This document shows positions 7,853 to 15,651 of a DNA stretch of 23,902 nucleotides, piece after piece. The stretch spans positions 1 through 23,902 of the forward strand of contig CAJUHM010000036.1 in NCBI GenBank assembly GCA_910586475.1, read 5' to 3'. Both the position numbers and the translations under genes were made by a program. Within the stretch, counting starts at the first letter, position 1. Every line of letters begins with the position of its first letter. Below the pieces are notes generated by a model. That model saw nothing but the letters and a program-made list of their open reading frames with translations, did not search any database and was not told the DNA's origin. Source of the stretch: an uncultured Muribaculaceae bacterium (GTDB taxonomy: Bacteria > Bacteroidota > Bacteroidia > Bacteroidales > Muribaculaceae).

Positions 7853-9187
7853 TCAGTTGAAGAGACGTTCGATTTTGTGGATCGTATTGGCCAGACAGAA
7901 GACCAGCACGTGGTCGCCCGGCTGAATCGTTGTCGAACCGCTGACAAGCATTCCCTGCCCGTTGCGGATCAGCCCCGCTATTGTCATGTCGCGCGGAAGC
8001 GAAAGGTCCTTTACTGCCGCGCGGGTTACTTTTGCTTTTGGTTTGGCTTCGATCTCGGCCACGTCGGCATCGGCAAGAGCCATGAACTTCGACGATTCGA
8101 CGTCGGCATCGATCAGCATCTGGAAAATCTTGGCCGAGGCGAGCAGCTTTTTGTTGATGATCGTTCCGATATTGAGATTCTCGGCCTGTGAGATGAACTG
8201 GATGTTTTCGACCTCGGCAACGGTTTTCTTCACACCGTATTCCTTTGCCGTCAGCGACGTGAGAATGTTCGTTTCCGACGAGTCCGTCAGTGCCACGAAA
8301 GCATCCATCTCGCTGATTCCCTCTTCGGAGAGGATGTCGACGTTGCGGGCGTCACCGCAGCTGACACGAGCATCCGGACAGCGTTCGGCGAGCTTCTCGC
8401 AGCGCTCGCGGTCCATCTCGATGATTCTGAACTTATATTTGTCGCCGGCAAGAGCGATGAGTCTTACGGCGATTCGCGAGCCTCCCATGATGAGCACCTT
8501 GCGTATGTCGGTTCGGGTCTTGCCGCAGATCTGCCGCAGACCCTCGATATGTTCGCGGGTGGTCGTGAAATAGATGATGTCGTGGGCTCTGACTGAGTCG
8601 TTGCCGCCAGGGATGATCGTCTCCTGGTTTCGTTTGATCGCTGAGACGTGATAGAAATGGTTGGTCGCCGAGAGTTCGCGCAGACTCTTGCCGACGATCT
8701 CTGCGTTTTCGCGGATCTTGACCCCGACAACGATCAGTTTGCCGTCGTGGAGCTCGAACCAGTTTCTGACCCAGTTTCTTTCGAGCGATTTGAGAATCTC
8801 TTTCGCTGCGAGATATTCGGGATAGATCATTGCGTCGACGCCACGCGAATTGAATAGCCGGGCGTTGTCGCGCTGCATGTATTCGTAGTTGTCGATGCGT
8901 GCCACCGTCTTCTTTGCGCCGAGGCTTTTGGCGATCATGCAGGCCGTCACGTTTGATGTCTCCTCGGGTGTGACCGCGATGAAGAGGTCACATCCGTTGC
9001 CGATAGCCGTGCGTATGGTGGTGATAGATGTGGGTAGTCCGACGACCGTCAGGAGATTGCAGGACTGGTCGAGTTGTTCGATCCGTTCCTGATTGGTGTC
9101 GATTATGATGATGTCCTGGTTTTCGTGTGAAAGCATTCGGGCCAGATGAGACCCGACTTCGCCTGCACCGGCAATGACAATTTTCAT
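7853..9187 (-). CDS. trkA: Trk system potassium regulatory protein TrkA
   Basis: Cytoplasmic NAD(H)/nucleotide-binding gating subunit of the Trk potassium system; 444 residues. It is the double form: two Rossmann (RCK-N) domains, each followed by a RCK-C domain. The first has the intact dinucleotide loop GAGEVG (7-12) with the acidic residue D30. The second has GGSRIA (235-240), a degenerate loop that probably does not bind nucleotide in the same way. The RCK-C domains lie at about 140-215 and 365-444. The start codon overlaps the dxs stop as ATGA, which points to translational coupling; trkH follows 21 bases later. Confidence 0.95.
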   Translation of the reverse strand: MKIVIAGAGEVGSHLARMLSHENQDIIIIDTNQERIEQLDQSCNLLTVVGLPTSITTIRTAIGNGCDLFIAVTPEETSNVTACMIAKSLGAKKTVARIDNYEYMQRDNARLFNSRGVDAMIYPEYLAAKEILKSLERNWVRNWFELHDGKLIVVGVKIRENAEIVGKSLRELSATNHFYHVSAIKRNQETIIPGGNDSVRAHDIIYFTTTREHIEGLRQICGKTRTDIRKVLIMGGSRIAVRLIALAGDKYKFRIIEMDRERCEKLAERCPDARVSCGDARNVDILSEEGISEMDAFVALTDSSETNILTSLTAKEYGVKKTVAEVENIQFISQAENLNIGTIINKKLLASAKIFQMLIDADVESSKFMALADADVAEIEAKPKAKVTRAAVKDLSLPRDMTIAGLIRNGQGMLVSGSTTIQPGDHVLVFCLANTIHKIERLFN

Positions 9188-11148
9188 TTCGTGGGATGGT
9201 TAGCGTTGGTGATAGCTTTAAGGATCGAGTCGGCATCCATGCCGCAGAGCGTGTGGAGTTCGCTGACCTTGCCGTGGGTGACAAACCGGGCGGCAGGTGT
9301 GCCGATGCGGGTCACTCGGTTGGTGTAGCCGTTGTCGGACAACCATTCGAGCACCGACGATCCGAGACCTCCTTTGACCGATGCGTCCTCGACCGTCACG
9401 ACAGGCATTCCGCTGTCGCCGATTTTCCGGAGGATCGATTCGTCGGGCGGACGCAGGAAGATCATGTCGTAGTGAGCTGTGGAGATTCCTTGTCTGTTGG
9501 CCTCCCGGACAGCCTCGGCTGCAATGTCGCCGATCGGTCCGAGAGAAAGCACTGCGACGTCGTGGCCCTCGGTCAGCATTTCGCCTTTTCCCTCCTCGAG
9601 AGCTTTCATAGGCTGACGCCATTCGGCGTTTTTGCCTTCGCCGCGCGGATAGCGTATGGCGATCGGACCCTTTCTGCCGGGCAGCTGGGCGGTGAAAAGC
9701 AGATTGCGGAGCATTATTTCGTTGCGGGGCGACGCTATGGTCATTCCCGGAATGTCGGAAAGATATGAAAGGTCAAACAGGCCGTGGTGGGTCGCGCCGT
9801 CCTCGCCGACAATACCTGCGCGGTCAATTGCGAAGACGACCGGCAGTTCCATGAGTGCGACGTCATGGATGATATGATCATAGGCTCTTTGGAGAAACGA
9901 TGAGTAGATAGCCACGAATGGAATCAGTCCGTCCTTGGCCATTCCGCCTGCGAATGTGACGGCGTGGCCCTCGGAAATGCCTACGTCGAATGTGCGTTCG
10001 GGCATTTCGTTGCGGAGCATCGAGACCGAGGTGCCGGAGAGCATTGCTGCCGTGATGCCTACGATCCGCGGATTGTTCCGGGCAAGTTCGACGAGTGTCT
10101 CGCCGAAAACGTCCTGATACTTCGGTGGCCGTCTGTCGGTCGTTTCGTTCAGGATGCGTTTGCCGGTGACCGGGTCGAAGCGCCCCGGGGCATGCCATTC
10201 TGCCGGATTTTCCTCGGCAGGCACGAATCCGCGTCCCTTGACAGTGCGCAGGTGCAGTATCCGCGGCCCGTTCATGTCCTTGATGTCCTGAAGCACACGG
10301 ATGATGCGAGGCAAATCGTGGCCGTCAAACGGTCCGAAATAGCGAATGTTCAGCCCCTCGAACAGGTTCTGTTCCTTTGTGATGAGCGATTTGAGTGAGT
10401 TGTTGAAGCGAAGCACTCGTCCGCGATGCTTTTCTGAAAACAGATGTGTGCGGCGCAATGTGTTATATGCTTTGAACCGCAGTGTGTTATAGGCTTTCGA
10501 TGTCGTCAGGTGGGCCAGATAGGAGTTGAGCGAGCCGACGTTGTGGTCAATCGACATGTCGTTGTCGTTGAGGATTATCAGAACGTTGGCATTTGAGTTG
10601 GCCGCGTTGTTGATCCCTTCGAAGGCCAGTCCGCCTGAAATCGAGGCGTCGCCGATGACGGCCACGACATTGCGCTTCGGATTCTCATTTTTGAGAGCCG
10701 TCGCTACTGCCATTCCGAGAGCCGCCGAGATCGAGTTGGAGGCATGGCCGGCCGAAAAGGTGTCATATTCGCTTTCGGCAGGCGATGGGAAGCCGCTCAG
10801 GCCTCCCATTGTCCGGTTCGTGTGGAACCGTTCGGCGCGTCCCGTCAGCAGTTTGTGTCCGTAGGCCTGATGGCCGACGTCCCAGACAATGCGGTCGTAG
10901 GGTGTGTTGAAGACATAGTGGAGTGCGACCGTCAGCTCTACAGCACCCATGCTTGAGGCGAAGTGGCCCGGATTTTTCGACAGCTGTCCGATGAGAAACC
11001 TGCGTATGTCGTTGCAGAGCTGAGGCAGCTCCGTCGGGTCGAGACTCCTGACGTCGGCAGGACTTCCGATTCCGGACAGAATCGGAAATTCTTTACGGTC
11101 AAGCTCCTGTCTGGAGTCGTTCGGAATTGAGGAAAGGGTCGTTGTCAT
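9184..11148 (-). CDS. dxs: 1-deoxy-D-xylulose-5-phosphate synthase
   Basis: Condenses pyruvate and glyceraldehyde 3-phosphate to DXP, the first step of the MEP isoprenoid pathway, using thiamine diphosphate in the cytoplasm. It is 654 residues, slightly longer than average. Visible sites: VWDVGHQAY (88-96), the thiamine diphosphate/Mg motif GDAS (166-169) with N194 in NDNDMSID, and the catalytic glutamate E392 in DVGISEGHAVTF. The transketolase pyrimidine-binding and C-terminal domains follow. GDA in place of the GDG of proteobacterial Dxs is, from memory, usual in Bacteroidetes. Residues 217-232 contain a near-duplicate KAYNTLRF/KAYNTLRR that is also visible in the DNA. The start overlaps the upstream small gene as ATGA, and the stop overlaps trkA as ATGA. 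Confidence 0.96.
   Translation of the reverse strand: MTTTLSSIPNDSRQELDRKEFPILSGIGSPADVRSLDPTELPQLCNDIRRFLIGQLSKNPGHFASSMGAVELTVALHYVFNTPYDRIVWDVGHQAYGHKLLTGRAERFHTNRTMGGLSGFPSPAESEYDTFSAGHASNSISAALGMAVATALKNENPKRNVVAVIGDASISGGLAFEGINNAANSNANVLIILNDNDMSIDHNVGSLNSYLAHLTTSKAYNTLRFKAYNTLRRTHLFSEKHRGRVLRFNNSLKSLITKEQNLFEGLNIRYFGPFDGHDLPRIIRVLQDIKDMNGPRILHLRTVKGRGFVPAEENPAEWHAPGRFDPVTGKRILNETTDRRPPKYQDVFGETLVELARNNPRIVGITAAMLSGTSVSMLRNEMPERTFDVGISEGHAVTFAGGMAKDGLIPFVAIYSSFLQRAYDHIIHDVALMELPVVFAIDRAGIVGEDGATHHGLFDLSYLSDIPGMTIASPRNEIMLRNLLFTAQLPGRKGPIAIRYPRGEGKNAEWRQPMKALEEGKGEMLTEGHDVAVLSLGPIGDIAAEAVREANRQGISTAHYDMIFLRPPDESILRKIGDSGMPVVTVEDASVKGGLGSSVLEWLSDNGYTNRVTRIGTPAARFVTHGKVSELHTLCGMDADSILKAITNANHPTK
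10451..10498 (-). repeat. 24-bp near-perfect tandem duplication inside dxs
   Basis: Two adjacent 24-base units (10451-10474 and 10475-10498) match at 19 of 24 positions. They encode KAYNTLRF and KAYNTLRR (residues 217-232), in the linker after the thiamine-binding part. The frame is kept. It could be a true duplication or a helical sequence that happens to resemble itself. Confidence 0.45.
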
Positions 11149-11336
11149 TTCTTCATATACTTTTTATAAAGAGGCACAAACACCACAATTCCCGAGGCCA
11201 CTATGACAAAGGCCACCCAAAGCGAGAACGGGCGGCTTGTTACCAATAGGAAACAAAGCGCAAGCCAAAGGATTAGGAGGCATGCAAATCTGAATTTATG
11301 AGAATTTGTCATGGCGGTTATTCGATGGTTTTTCAT
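11145..11336 (-). CDS. Small two-helix membrane protein upstream of dxs
   Basis: A 63-residue protein with a basic N-terminus (KNHRITAMTNSHKFRF), two hydrophobic helices (about 17-33 and 39-56) separated by a short TSRP turn, and a KKYMKK end. That suits an inner-membrane hairpin with both ends in the cytoplasm. Its stop overlaps the dxs start as ATGA (11145-11148), a strong sign that it is translated and coupled to dxs. ATG 11336 gives 63 residues; ATG 11312 gives 55 residues and leaves a more normal leader behind the -7 box at 11359-11366. I do not recognise a family, and its function is unknown. Confidence 0.7.
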   Translation of the reverse strand: MKNHRITAMTNSHKFRFACLLILWLALCFLLVTSRPFSLWVAFVIVASGIVVFVPLYKKYMKK

Positions 11337-11358
11337 GTCAGCATAGCTAACAATGTTG

Positions 11359-11366
11359 CAAAATTA
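11359..11366 (-). promoter_or_regulatory. Promoter -7 box for the small gene-dxs-trkA-trkH unit
   Basis: Read on the minus strand this is TAATTTTG, a perfect TAnnTTTG box. It lies 22 bases before ATG 11336 and 46 bases before ATG 11312. No good TTTG -33 box is found 19-21 bases upstream (best is CATG), so the promoter is either weak or activator-dependent. It faces away from the fhs promoter about 100 bases off. Confidence 0.45.
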
Positions 11367-11427
11367 ACGAAAAAAGGCCATAAAACATGCATCTCTCCCA
11401 GGAATTTTCACGACAGGAAAGCCGGGA

Positions 11428-11459
11428 GTTGGGGCTGTCGCTGATTTTTTGTAATTTTG
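11428..11459 (+). promoter_or_regulatory. Bacteroidetes-type promoter of fhs
   Basis: A perfect -7 box TAATTTTG (11452-11459) is preceded by GTTG (11428-11431) with a 20-base spacer, the same arrangement as in front of the DUF349 gene. The predicted transcript begins at about 11465, directly at the left arm of the hairpin at 11467-11495. Confidence 0.6.
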
Positions 11460-11466
11460 CCCTCCG

Positions 11467-11495
11467 TCCGGACGCCCCTCCACGTGCCGTCCGGA
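11467..11495 (+). promoter_or_regulatory. Strong hairpin at the 5' end of the fhs leader
   Basis: TCCGGACG (11467-11474) and CGTCCGGA (11488-11495) pair perfectly over 8 bp around a 13-nt loop. If transcription begins near 11465 the mRNA would start with this stem, the usual place for a 5' stabilising structure. It ends 37 bases before the fhs start codon. It does not resemble the tetrahydrofolate riboswitch as far as I can judge by eye. Confidence 0.5.
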
Positions 11496-11532
11496 AGCCC
11501 GCACTCTTATCAGAACAGGTACAATTGAAAAA

Positions 11533-13203
11533 ATGAAGACAGACATTGAAATCGCGCGTGAGGCGCGCCTTGCTCCTATCGAAGAGATTGCCGACAAAGC
11601 TGCGATCAGCCGTGACCGCCTTGAGAACTATGGCAGATTCATTGCGAAAGTAGCGCCCGTAAATGGCGAGACCGAATCTGCTGCCGGCGGAAAACTCATT
11701 CTTGTGACAGCCATAACCGCCACCAAAGCCGGTATCGGCAAGACAACCGTTTCGATCGGACTCGCCCAGGGTCTCTGCCGTCTGGGCTACAATGCGATTC
11801 CTGCCTTGCGTGAACCCTCGCTCGGTCCCTGTTTCGGACTCAAGGGAGGTGCTGCCGGCGGAGGTTACTCTCAGGTGCTCCCGATGGAACGCATCAATCT
11901 TCATTTTACAGGCGACTTCCACGCCATCACCTCTGCCCACAATCTTATAGCCGCGATGCTTGACAACTATATCTTTCAGCGTCGCCGTCAGGGGCTGGAG
12001 TTTAAGGAGGTCCTATGGCGGAGGGTGCTTGATGTCAATGACCGTGCCCTCCGGTCGATTGTGACCGGCCTTGGGTCGCCTGCCGACGGCCTTCCGTCGC
12101 AGAGCGGTTTCGACATCACGGCTGCGTCGGAGCTCATGGCCATCCTCTGTCTTGCCAATGATGAGGCCGACCTGCGCCGTCGCGTTGGCAACATCATCGT
12201 AGCCACGCGTCCCGACGGCACTCCGTTTCGTGTTGACGATCTTGGCGCGACGGGCGCAGTCATGGCTCTCCTTTCCGATGCCGTCAAGCCCAACCTCGTC
12301 CAGACGGTCGAGCAGACACCCGCCGTCATCCACGGAGGCCCGTTCGCCAATATAGCTCATGGATGCAATTCGGTGATTGCCACTCGTCTGGCGATGCGTC
12401 ATGCCGACTACTGTGTCACTGAAGCCGGTTTCGGAGCGGATCTCGGTGCCGAGAAGTTTCTCGACATAGTCTGCCGCAGTGCCGGCTTCTCGCCTGATCT
12501 GACCGTCATAGTTGCGACAGCCCGGGGGCTCAAGATGCATGGCGGCATTCCTCTCGACGAGATCGGCCGGCCTTCGCTCGACGGGCTGAAAGCCGGAGTG
12601 GCGAACCTTCGCCGCCATGTTGACAATCTTCATCGTTTCGGTCAGTCGGTCGTTGTCGTGTTCAACCGCTACCCGTCCGACACGGAGGAGGAGATGGACT
12701 ATCTGCGCAGCTTCTGTGAGTCGGATCTCGGCTGCCGGTTTGCAATCAACGATTCTTTTGCTCTGGGTGGGGCAGGAGCGGAAGAGATGGCGAAAGCTGT
12801 CGTCAGAGAGATTGCCGATAACCCCTCGCGACCGATAGCATATGCCTATGACGAGTCCGACACTCTCCGCGACAAGATCCGGAAGGTCGCTGTCGGGATC
12901 TATGGGGCAGGAGAGGTCACCTTCTCACCCAAAGCATCGGCGCTGCTCGCCTATGCCGAAGAGCACGGGATGGGGCATTTTCCCGTCTGCATCGCCAAAA
13001 CGCAGTATTCTTTTTCGGGCGATCCGAAACGCTATGGCGCGGTCAGCGGTTTCACCTTTGACATAAAGGATGTGGCAATCAACGGAGGAGCCGAAATGAT
13101 CGTGGCGATAGCCGGCAGCATCATGCGTATGCCCGGACTCCCGCTTCACCCTTGTGCCGAACAGATCGACTGCCGCAACGGAGTCATAACCGGTCTTAGC
13201 TGA
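11533..13203 (+). CDS. fhs: Formate-tetrahydrofolate ligase
   Basis: Cytoplasmic ATP-dependent ligase that makes 10-formyltetrahydrofolate from formate and tetrahydrofolate, supplying one-carbon units for purines and formyl-Met. It is 556 residues, the usual length. The P-loop reads ATKAGIGKTT (63-72), and the family signatures REPSLGPCFGLKGGAAGGGY and LHFTGDFHAITSAHNL follow it. The TKAGIGKTT form, rather than the TPAGEGKTT of many Firmicutes enzymes, is from memory the Bacteroidetes type. The gene stands alone, divergent from the dxs unit, with its own promoter and leader hairpin. No folD or purine gene is next to it. Confidence 0.96.
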   Translation: MKTDIEIAREARLAPIEEIADKAAISRDRLENYGRFIAKVAPVNGETESAAGGKLILVTAITATKAGIGKTTVSIGLAQGLCRLGYNAIPALREPSLGPCFGLKGGAAGGGYSQVLPMERINLHFTGDFHAITSAHNLIAAMLDNYIFQRRRQGLEFKEVLWRRVLDVNDRALRSIVTGLGSPADGLPSQSGFDITAASELMAILCLANDEADLRRRVGNIIVATRPDGTPFRVDDLGATGAVMALLSDAVKPNLVQTVEQTPAVIHGGPFANIAHGCNSVIATRLAMRHADYCVTEAGFGADLGAEKFLDIVCRSAGFSPDLTVIVATARGLKMHGGIPLDEIGRPSLDGLKAGVANLRRHVDNLHRFGQSVVVVFNRYPSDTEEEMDYLRSFCESDLGCRFAINDSFALGGAGAEEMAKAVVREIADNPSRPIAYAYDESDTLRDKIRKVAVGIYGAGEVTFSPKASALLAYAEEHGMGHFPVCIAKTQYSFSGDPKRYGAVSGFTFDIKDVAINGGAEMIVAIAGSIMRMPGLPLHPCAEQIDCRNGVITGLS

Positions 13204-13252
13204 TGCTGTTGTCGGAATTTAATAGACGGAGTGGGAGTCGGGTTGTAAATAT

Positions 13253-13276
13253 GTTAAAATATATAAATATTTCAAC
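13253..13276. repeat. AT-rich inverted repeat after fhs
   Basis: The ten-base arms 13253-13262 (GTTAAAATAT) and 13267-13276 (ATATTTCAAC) are complementary with one mismatch, around a 4-base loop. It lies 50 bases after the fhs stop and about 80 bases before the pilus -7 box. It could be a weak terminator or a protein-binding palindrome. Confidence 0.4.
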
Positions 13277-13356
13277 GTGAACGGGTGGAATGTGTCGACG
13301 AAAGCCTGAATTAACAAGATTTAACATGCGGGGGGGGCGATTTGTAAACGATTGAG

Positions 13357-13364
13357 TAATTTTG
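13357..13364 (+). promoter_or_regulatory. Promoter -7 box of the pilus operon
   Basis: TAATTTTG is a perfect TAnnTTTG match. The -33 position 19-21 bases upstream is a G-run rather than TTTG, so an activator may be needed. The predicted start near 13371 gives a leader of about 185 nt before the DUF3575 gene. Confidence 0.5.
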
Positions 13365-13400
13365 CACAGCAAAAGACAAAAAAGGGGATGCCGCAGATGT

Positions 13401-13422
13401 GAAGTCTGACTTCTCTTTTTTT
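13401..13422 (+). terminator. Terminator-like hairpin in the pilus leader (possible attenuator)
   Basis: GAAGT (13401-13405) and ACTTC (13409-13413) form a 5-bp stem with a CTG loop, followed by a T-rich tail ending in seven T (13416-13422). An A-run (AAAAAAG) shortly upstream could pair with the tail and lengthen the stem. Lying about 30 nt behind the predicted transcription start, it could attenuate the operon. The stem is short, so efficiency is uncertain. Confidence 0.35.
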
Positions 13423-13556
13423 AGGAATATATTAAAAACCTTTGAGTTATATTAAGTTTTACAATCATTATAGTTAAGCCTTTTGAAGAGTCTCTCGGGA
13501 TGAAATATTTTGAAAAATCGCAGACCGGCTCTTGAGAGTCTTATCACACACTTGAA

Positions 13557-14141
13557 ATGAAAGCAATACGCTATCTGATGCTCTGCATCTTCTTCTCGCT
13601 CACGTCTGCCACGTTCGGCCAGACTGTTGCTTTGAAAACCAATCTGCTGTCCGACGCGTTTCTGAATATCAACGCAGGAATCGAGGTCGGACTTGCGCCT
13701 AAATGGACGCTTGATGTTCCGGCTGAGTTCAACGGCTGGACGCTCAGTCATGACCGCAGATGGAAGCACTGGTCCGTGCAGCCCGGAGTCCGTTACTGGT
13801 TCTGTAACAGTTTTGCGGGCCACTTCGTCGGCGCGCACGTCCACGGAGGTCAGTATAATATCGGCGGAATCGGCAACGGAATCAAATTTCTCGGCACGGA
13901 CTTTTCCAAGCTGTCCGACACACGCTATCAGGGATGGTTCGGAGGAGTCGGGGTCAGCTACGGCTATTCATGGATTCTCGGCAAGCACTGGAACCTCGAA
14001 GGAGAGATCGGCATCGGATGGAGCTATACGCGCTATGACCGCTATCCCTGCACCCACTGCGGCACCAAACTCGAATCCGGCAAAAGCCACAACTATTTCG
14101 GCCCGACAAAAGCCGCTGTCAATATTGTCTATCTGTTTTAA
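13557..14141 (+). CDS. DUF3575 outer-membrane-type protein, pilus operon
   Basis: A 194-residue secreted protein with a clear signal peptide (MKAIRYL followed by a hydrophobic core; cleavage probably after ATFGQ near residue 22). The start of the mature part, VALKTNLLSDAFLNINAGIEVGL, is the signature of DUF3575, followed by alternating amphipathic strands rich in G, W, Y and F, as in a small beta-barrel. Proteins of this family sit beside DUF3868 proteins in fimbrial loci of Bacteroidetes. Their exact role is not known; an outer-membrane helper of pilus export or placement is a reasonable inference. It is the first gene of the operon, 24 bases before the DUF3868 gene. Confidence 0.85.
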   Translation: MKAIRYLMLCIFFSLTSATFGQTVALKTNLLSDAFLNINAGIEVGLAPKWTLDVPAEFNGWTLSHDRRWKHWSVQPGVRYWFCNSFAGHFVGAHVHGGQYNIGGIGNGIKFLGTDFSKLSDTRYQGWFGGVGVSYGYSWILGKHWNLEGEIGIGWSYTRYDRYPCTHCGTKLESGKSHNYFGPTKAAVNIVYLF

Positions 14142-14165
14142 AACCCGAAAAGGAAAAGTAACGCT

Positions 14166-15605
14166 ATGAAAAAGATAATCTATTCCCTCTGCCTGCTGGC
14201 GCTCGGCGCCACCGGCCTCTCAGCCCAGCGCGTTATCCAGCGTCAGCTTCCCGTTTCGGGGCTCGATCTGCGCCACCGCAGCGAGGAGATGAAACTCGAC
14301 ATGAGTCTCGAGGCTTCGAAGTTCAGCGCTTCAAAAGATCAGGAATATATTCTGACGCCGGTTCTTGTGTCGGCCGACGGCACAGACTCTGTGGCCTTCC
14401 GTCCGGTTGTCATTGCCGGCCGCAATCTCTACTACCGCCACATCCGCCGCAACACTCCTGACGAAGCTCAGCTGTTCCGTTCCGGAAAGACCGACATTTC
14501 CTATGCGTCGTCGGTCGACTATCAGCCCTGGATGGACAACGCCGTGCTGAAGATCAACACCTGCCGTCAGGGATGCTGCGACAAGCCGACCGGAAACTAC
14601 TCTGACCCCGTAGCGCGTGTGCGCCGCGTCGAGTACTCTCCTGTCTTCGGCTATGTCAGCCCTGTGGCCGATACAGTCAAAGTGTTCAAACTTGAGGGAA
14701 GCGCCTTCGTCAACTTCCCAGTCAACCGCACGGAGCTTTATCCGACCTACATGAACAACCCCGCCGAGCTGGCAAAGATCACCGGAACGATCGACTCGGT
14801 CAAGGGCGATGCCGACGTGAAGATCACGTCGATCTTCATCAAAGGTTTCGCTTCGCCTGAAGGACCTTACAGCAACAACGTCCGCCTTGCGAAAGGCCGT
14901 ACGGCGACACTCAAAGCCTATGTCGAAAATCTCTACAACTTCCCGTCGGGCTTCATCACGACAGACTATCTGCCTGAAAACTGGCCCGGACTGAAAGCCT
15001 ATGTCGAGAAATCGCAGCTTGCCAACCGCGACGCTATTCTCGCGATCATCAACACCGACATGGACGAAGATGCCAAAAACGCACGTATCGAACGCACCTA
15101 TCCCAACGAATATGCGTTCCTGCTCGCCAATGTCTATCCCGGCCTGCGCCGTTCGGACTATGTCATCAACTATACCGTCAGATCCTACACCACGCTTGAG
15201 GAGATTCTCAAAGTGCTCCACACCGCTCCCCAGAAGCTGTCGCGTTCGGAATTCTACCGTGCAGCGCAGTCGATGACTCCGGGTAGCGACGAATATAATG
15301 AAGTGTTTGAGACGGCTGTCAGAATGTATCCCAACGACGAGGCTTCGAATCTCAACGCAGCCAACACTGCGATGCGCCGCGGCGACTATGCGTCGGCTGC
15401 CCGCTATCTCGACCGTGCGGGAACAGCTCCCGTCGTCACCTATGCCCGCGGTGTGCTTGCGGCTCTGAAAAAGGACTATGTTCAGGCCGAAACCTATTTC
15501 CGTCAGGCTGCTTCCGAGGGCTATGCTGAGGCTGATGCCGCCGTGGCACAGATGGAAGAGATGAAACGTTTCGCCGATGGCCGAATCGAGATAATTGAAG
15601 ACTAA
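14166..15605 (+). CDS. DUF3868 / OmpA-like / TPR protein, pilus operon
   Basis: A 479-residue exported protein with a signal peptide (cleavage probably after LSAQ, ~22). Domains in order: an N-terminal DUF3868-type beta domain (~25-170); an OmpA-like domain beginning with FVNFPVNRTEL and containing GFASPEGPYSNNVRLAKGRT (~228-248); an insertion of helices; and TPR-like helices from about 360 to 465. The OmpA-like part keeps the arginine of the NxxLxxxRA motif, but the aspartate of the canonical GYTD motif is replaced (GFAS). Peptidoglycan binding by the standard pocket is therefore uncertain. It probably works with the DUF3575 protein at the outer membrane to seat or assemble the pilus. An AT-rich gap of 46 bases separates it from the major subunit. 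Confidence 0.85.
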   Translation: MKKIIYSLCLLALGATGLSAQRVIQRQLPVSGLDLRHRSEEMKLDMSLEASKFSASKDQEYILTPVLVSADGTDSVAFRPVVIAGRNLYYRHIRRNTPDEAQLFRSGKTDISYASSVDYQPWMDNAVLKINTCRQGCCDKPTGNYSDPVARVRRVEYSPVFGYVSPVADTVKVFKLEGSAFVNFPVNRTELYPTYMNNPAELAKITGTIDSVKGDADVKITSIFIKGFASPEGPYSNNVRLAKGRTATLKAYVENLYNFPSGFITTDYLPENWPGLKAYVEKSQLANRDAILAIINTDMDEDAKNARIERTYPNEYAFLLANVYPGLRRSDYVINYTVRSYTTLEEILKVLHTAPQKLSRSEFYRAAQSMTPGSDEYNEVFETAVRMYPNDEASNLNAANTAMRRGDYASAARYLDRAGTAPVVTYARGVLAALKKDYVQAETYFRQAASEGYAEADAAVAQMEEMKRFADGRIEIIED

Positions 15606-15651
15606 GATCAAAAACATAATAATTCAACCAATTTTTAATTACATTTTTTTT

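Larger units (their letters stand above)
13204..13556. other. Regulatory intergenic region before the pilus operon
   Basis: This 353-base AT-rich stretch has no gene. It contains an AT-rich inverted repeat (13253-13276), a -7 box (13357-13364) and a hairpin followed by a T-run (13401-13422). About 130 bases of AT-rich DNA then lead into the first pilus gene. I saw no pair of recombinase-type inverted repeats around the promoter. Confidence 0.5.

Noticed and set aside
11460..11532. Tetrahydrofolate riboswitch before fhs
   Set aside because: Only a single simple hairpin is present, and none of the conserved multi-helix layout of that riboswitch could be recognised by eye.
11533..13203. Aberrant P-loop in Fhs (ATKAGIGKTT)
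   Set aside because: The Walker lysine and TT are intact, and the TKAGIGKTT form is, from memory, usual for Bacteroidetes Fhs. It is a lineage trait, not a defect.
13204..13556. Invertible (phase-variable) promoter in front of the pilus operon
   Set aside because: I found no matching pair of inverted repeats flanking the -7 box and no recombinase gene nearby. The AT-rich palindrome at 13253-13276 is a simple hairpin on one side only.
14331..15617. Long open frame on the minus strand opposite the DUF3868 gene
   Set aside because: The plus-strand gene has a signal peptide and clear domains. The minus-strand frame has no recognisable motif and arises from the codon pattern of the GC-rich plus strand.
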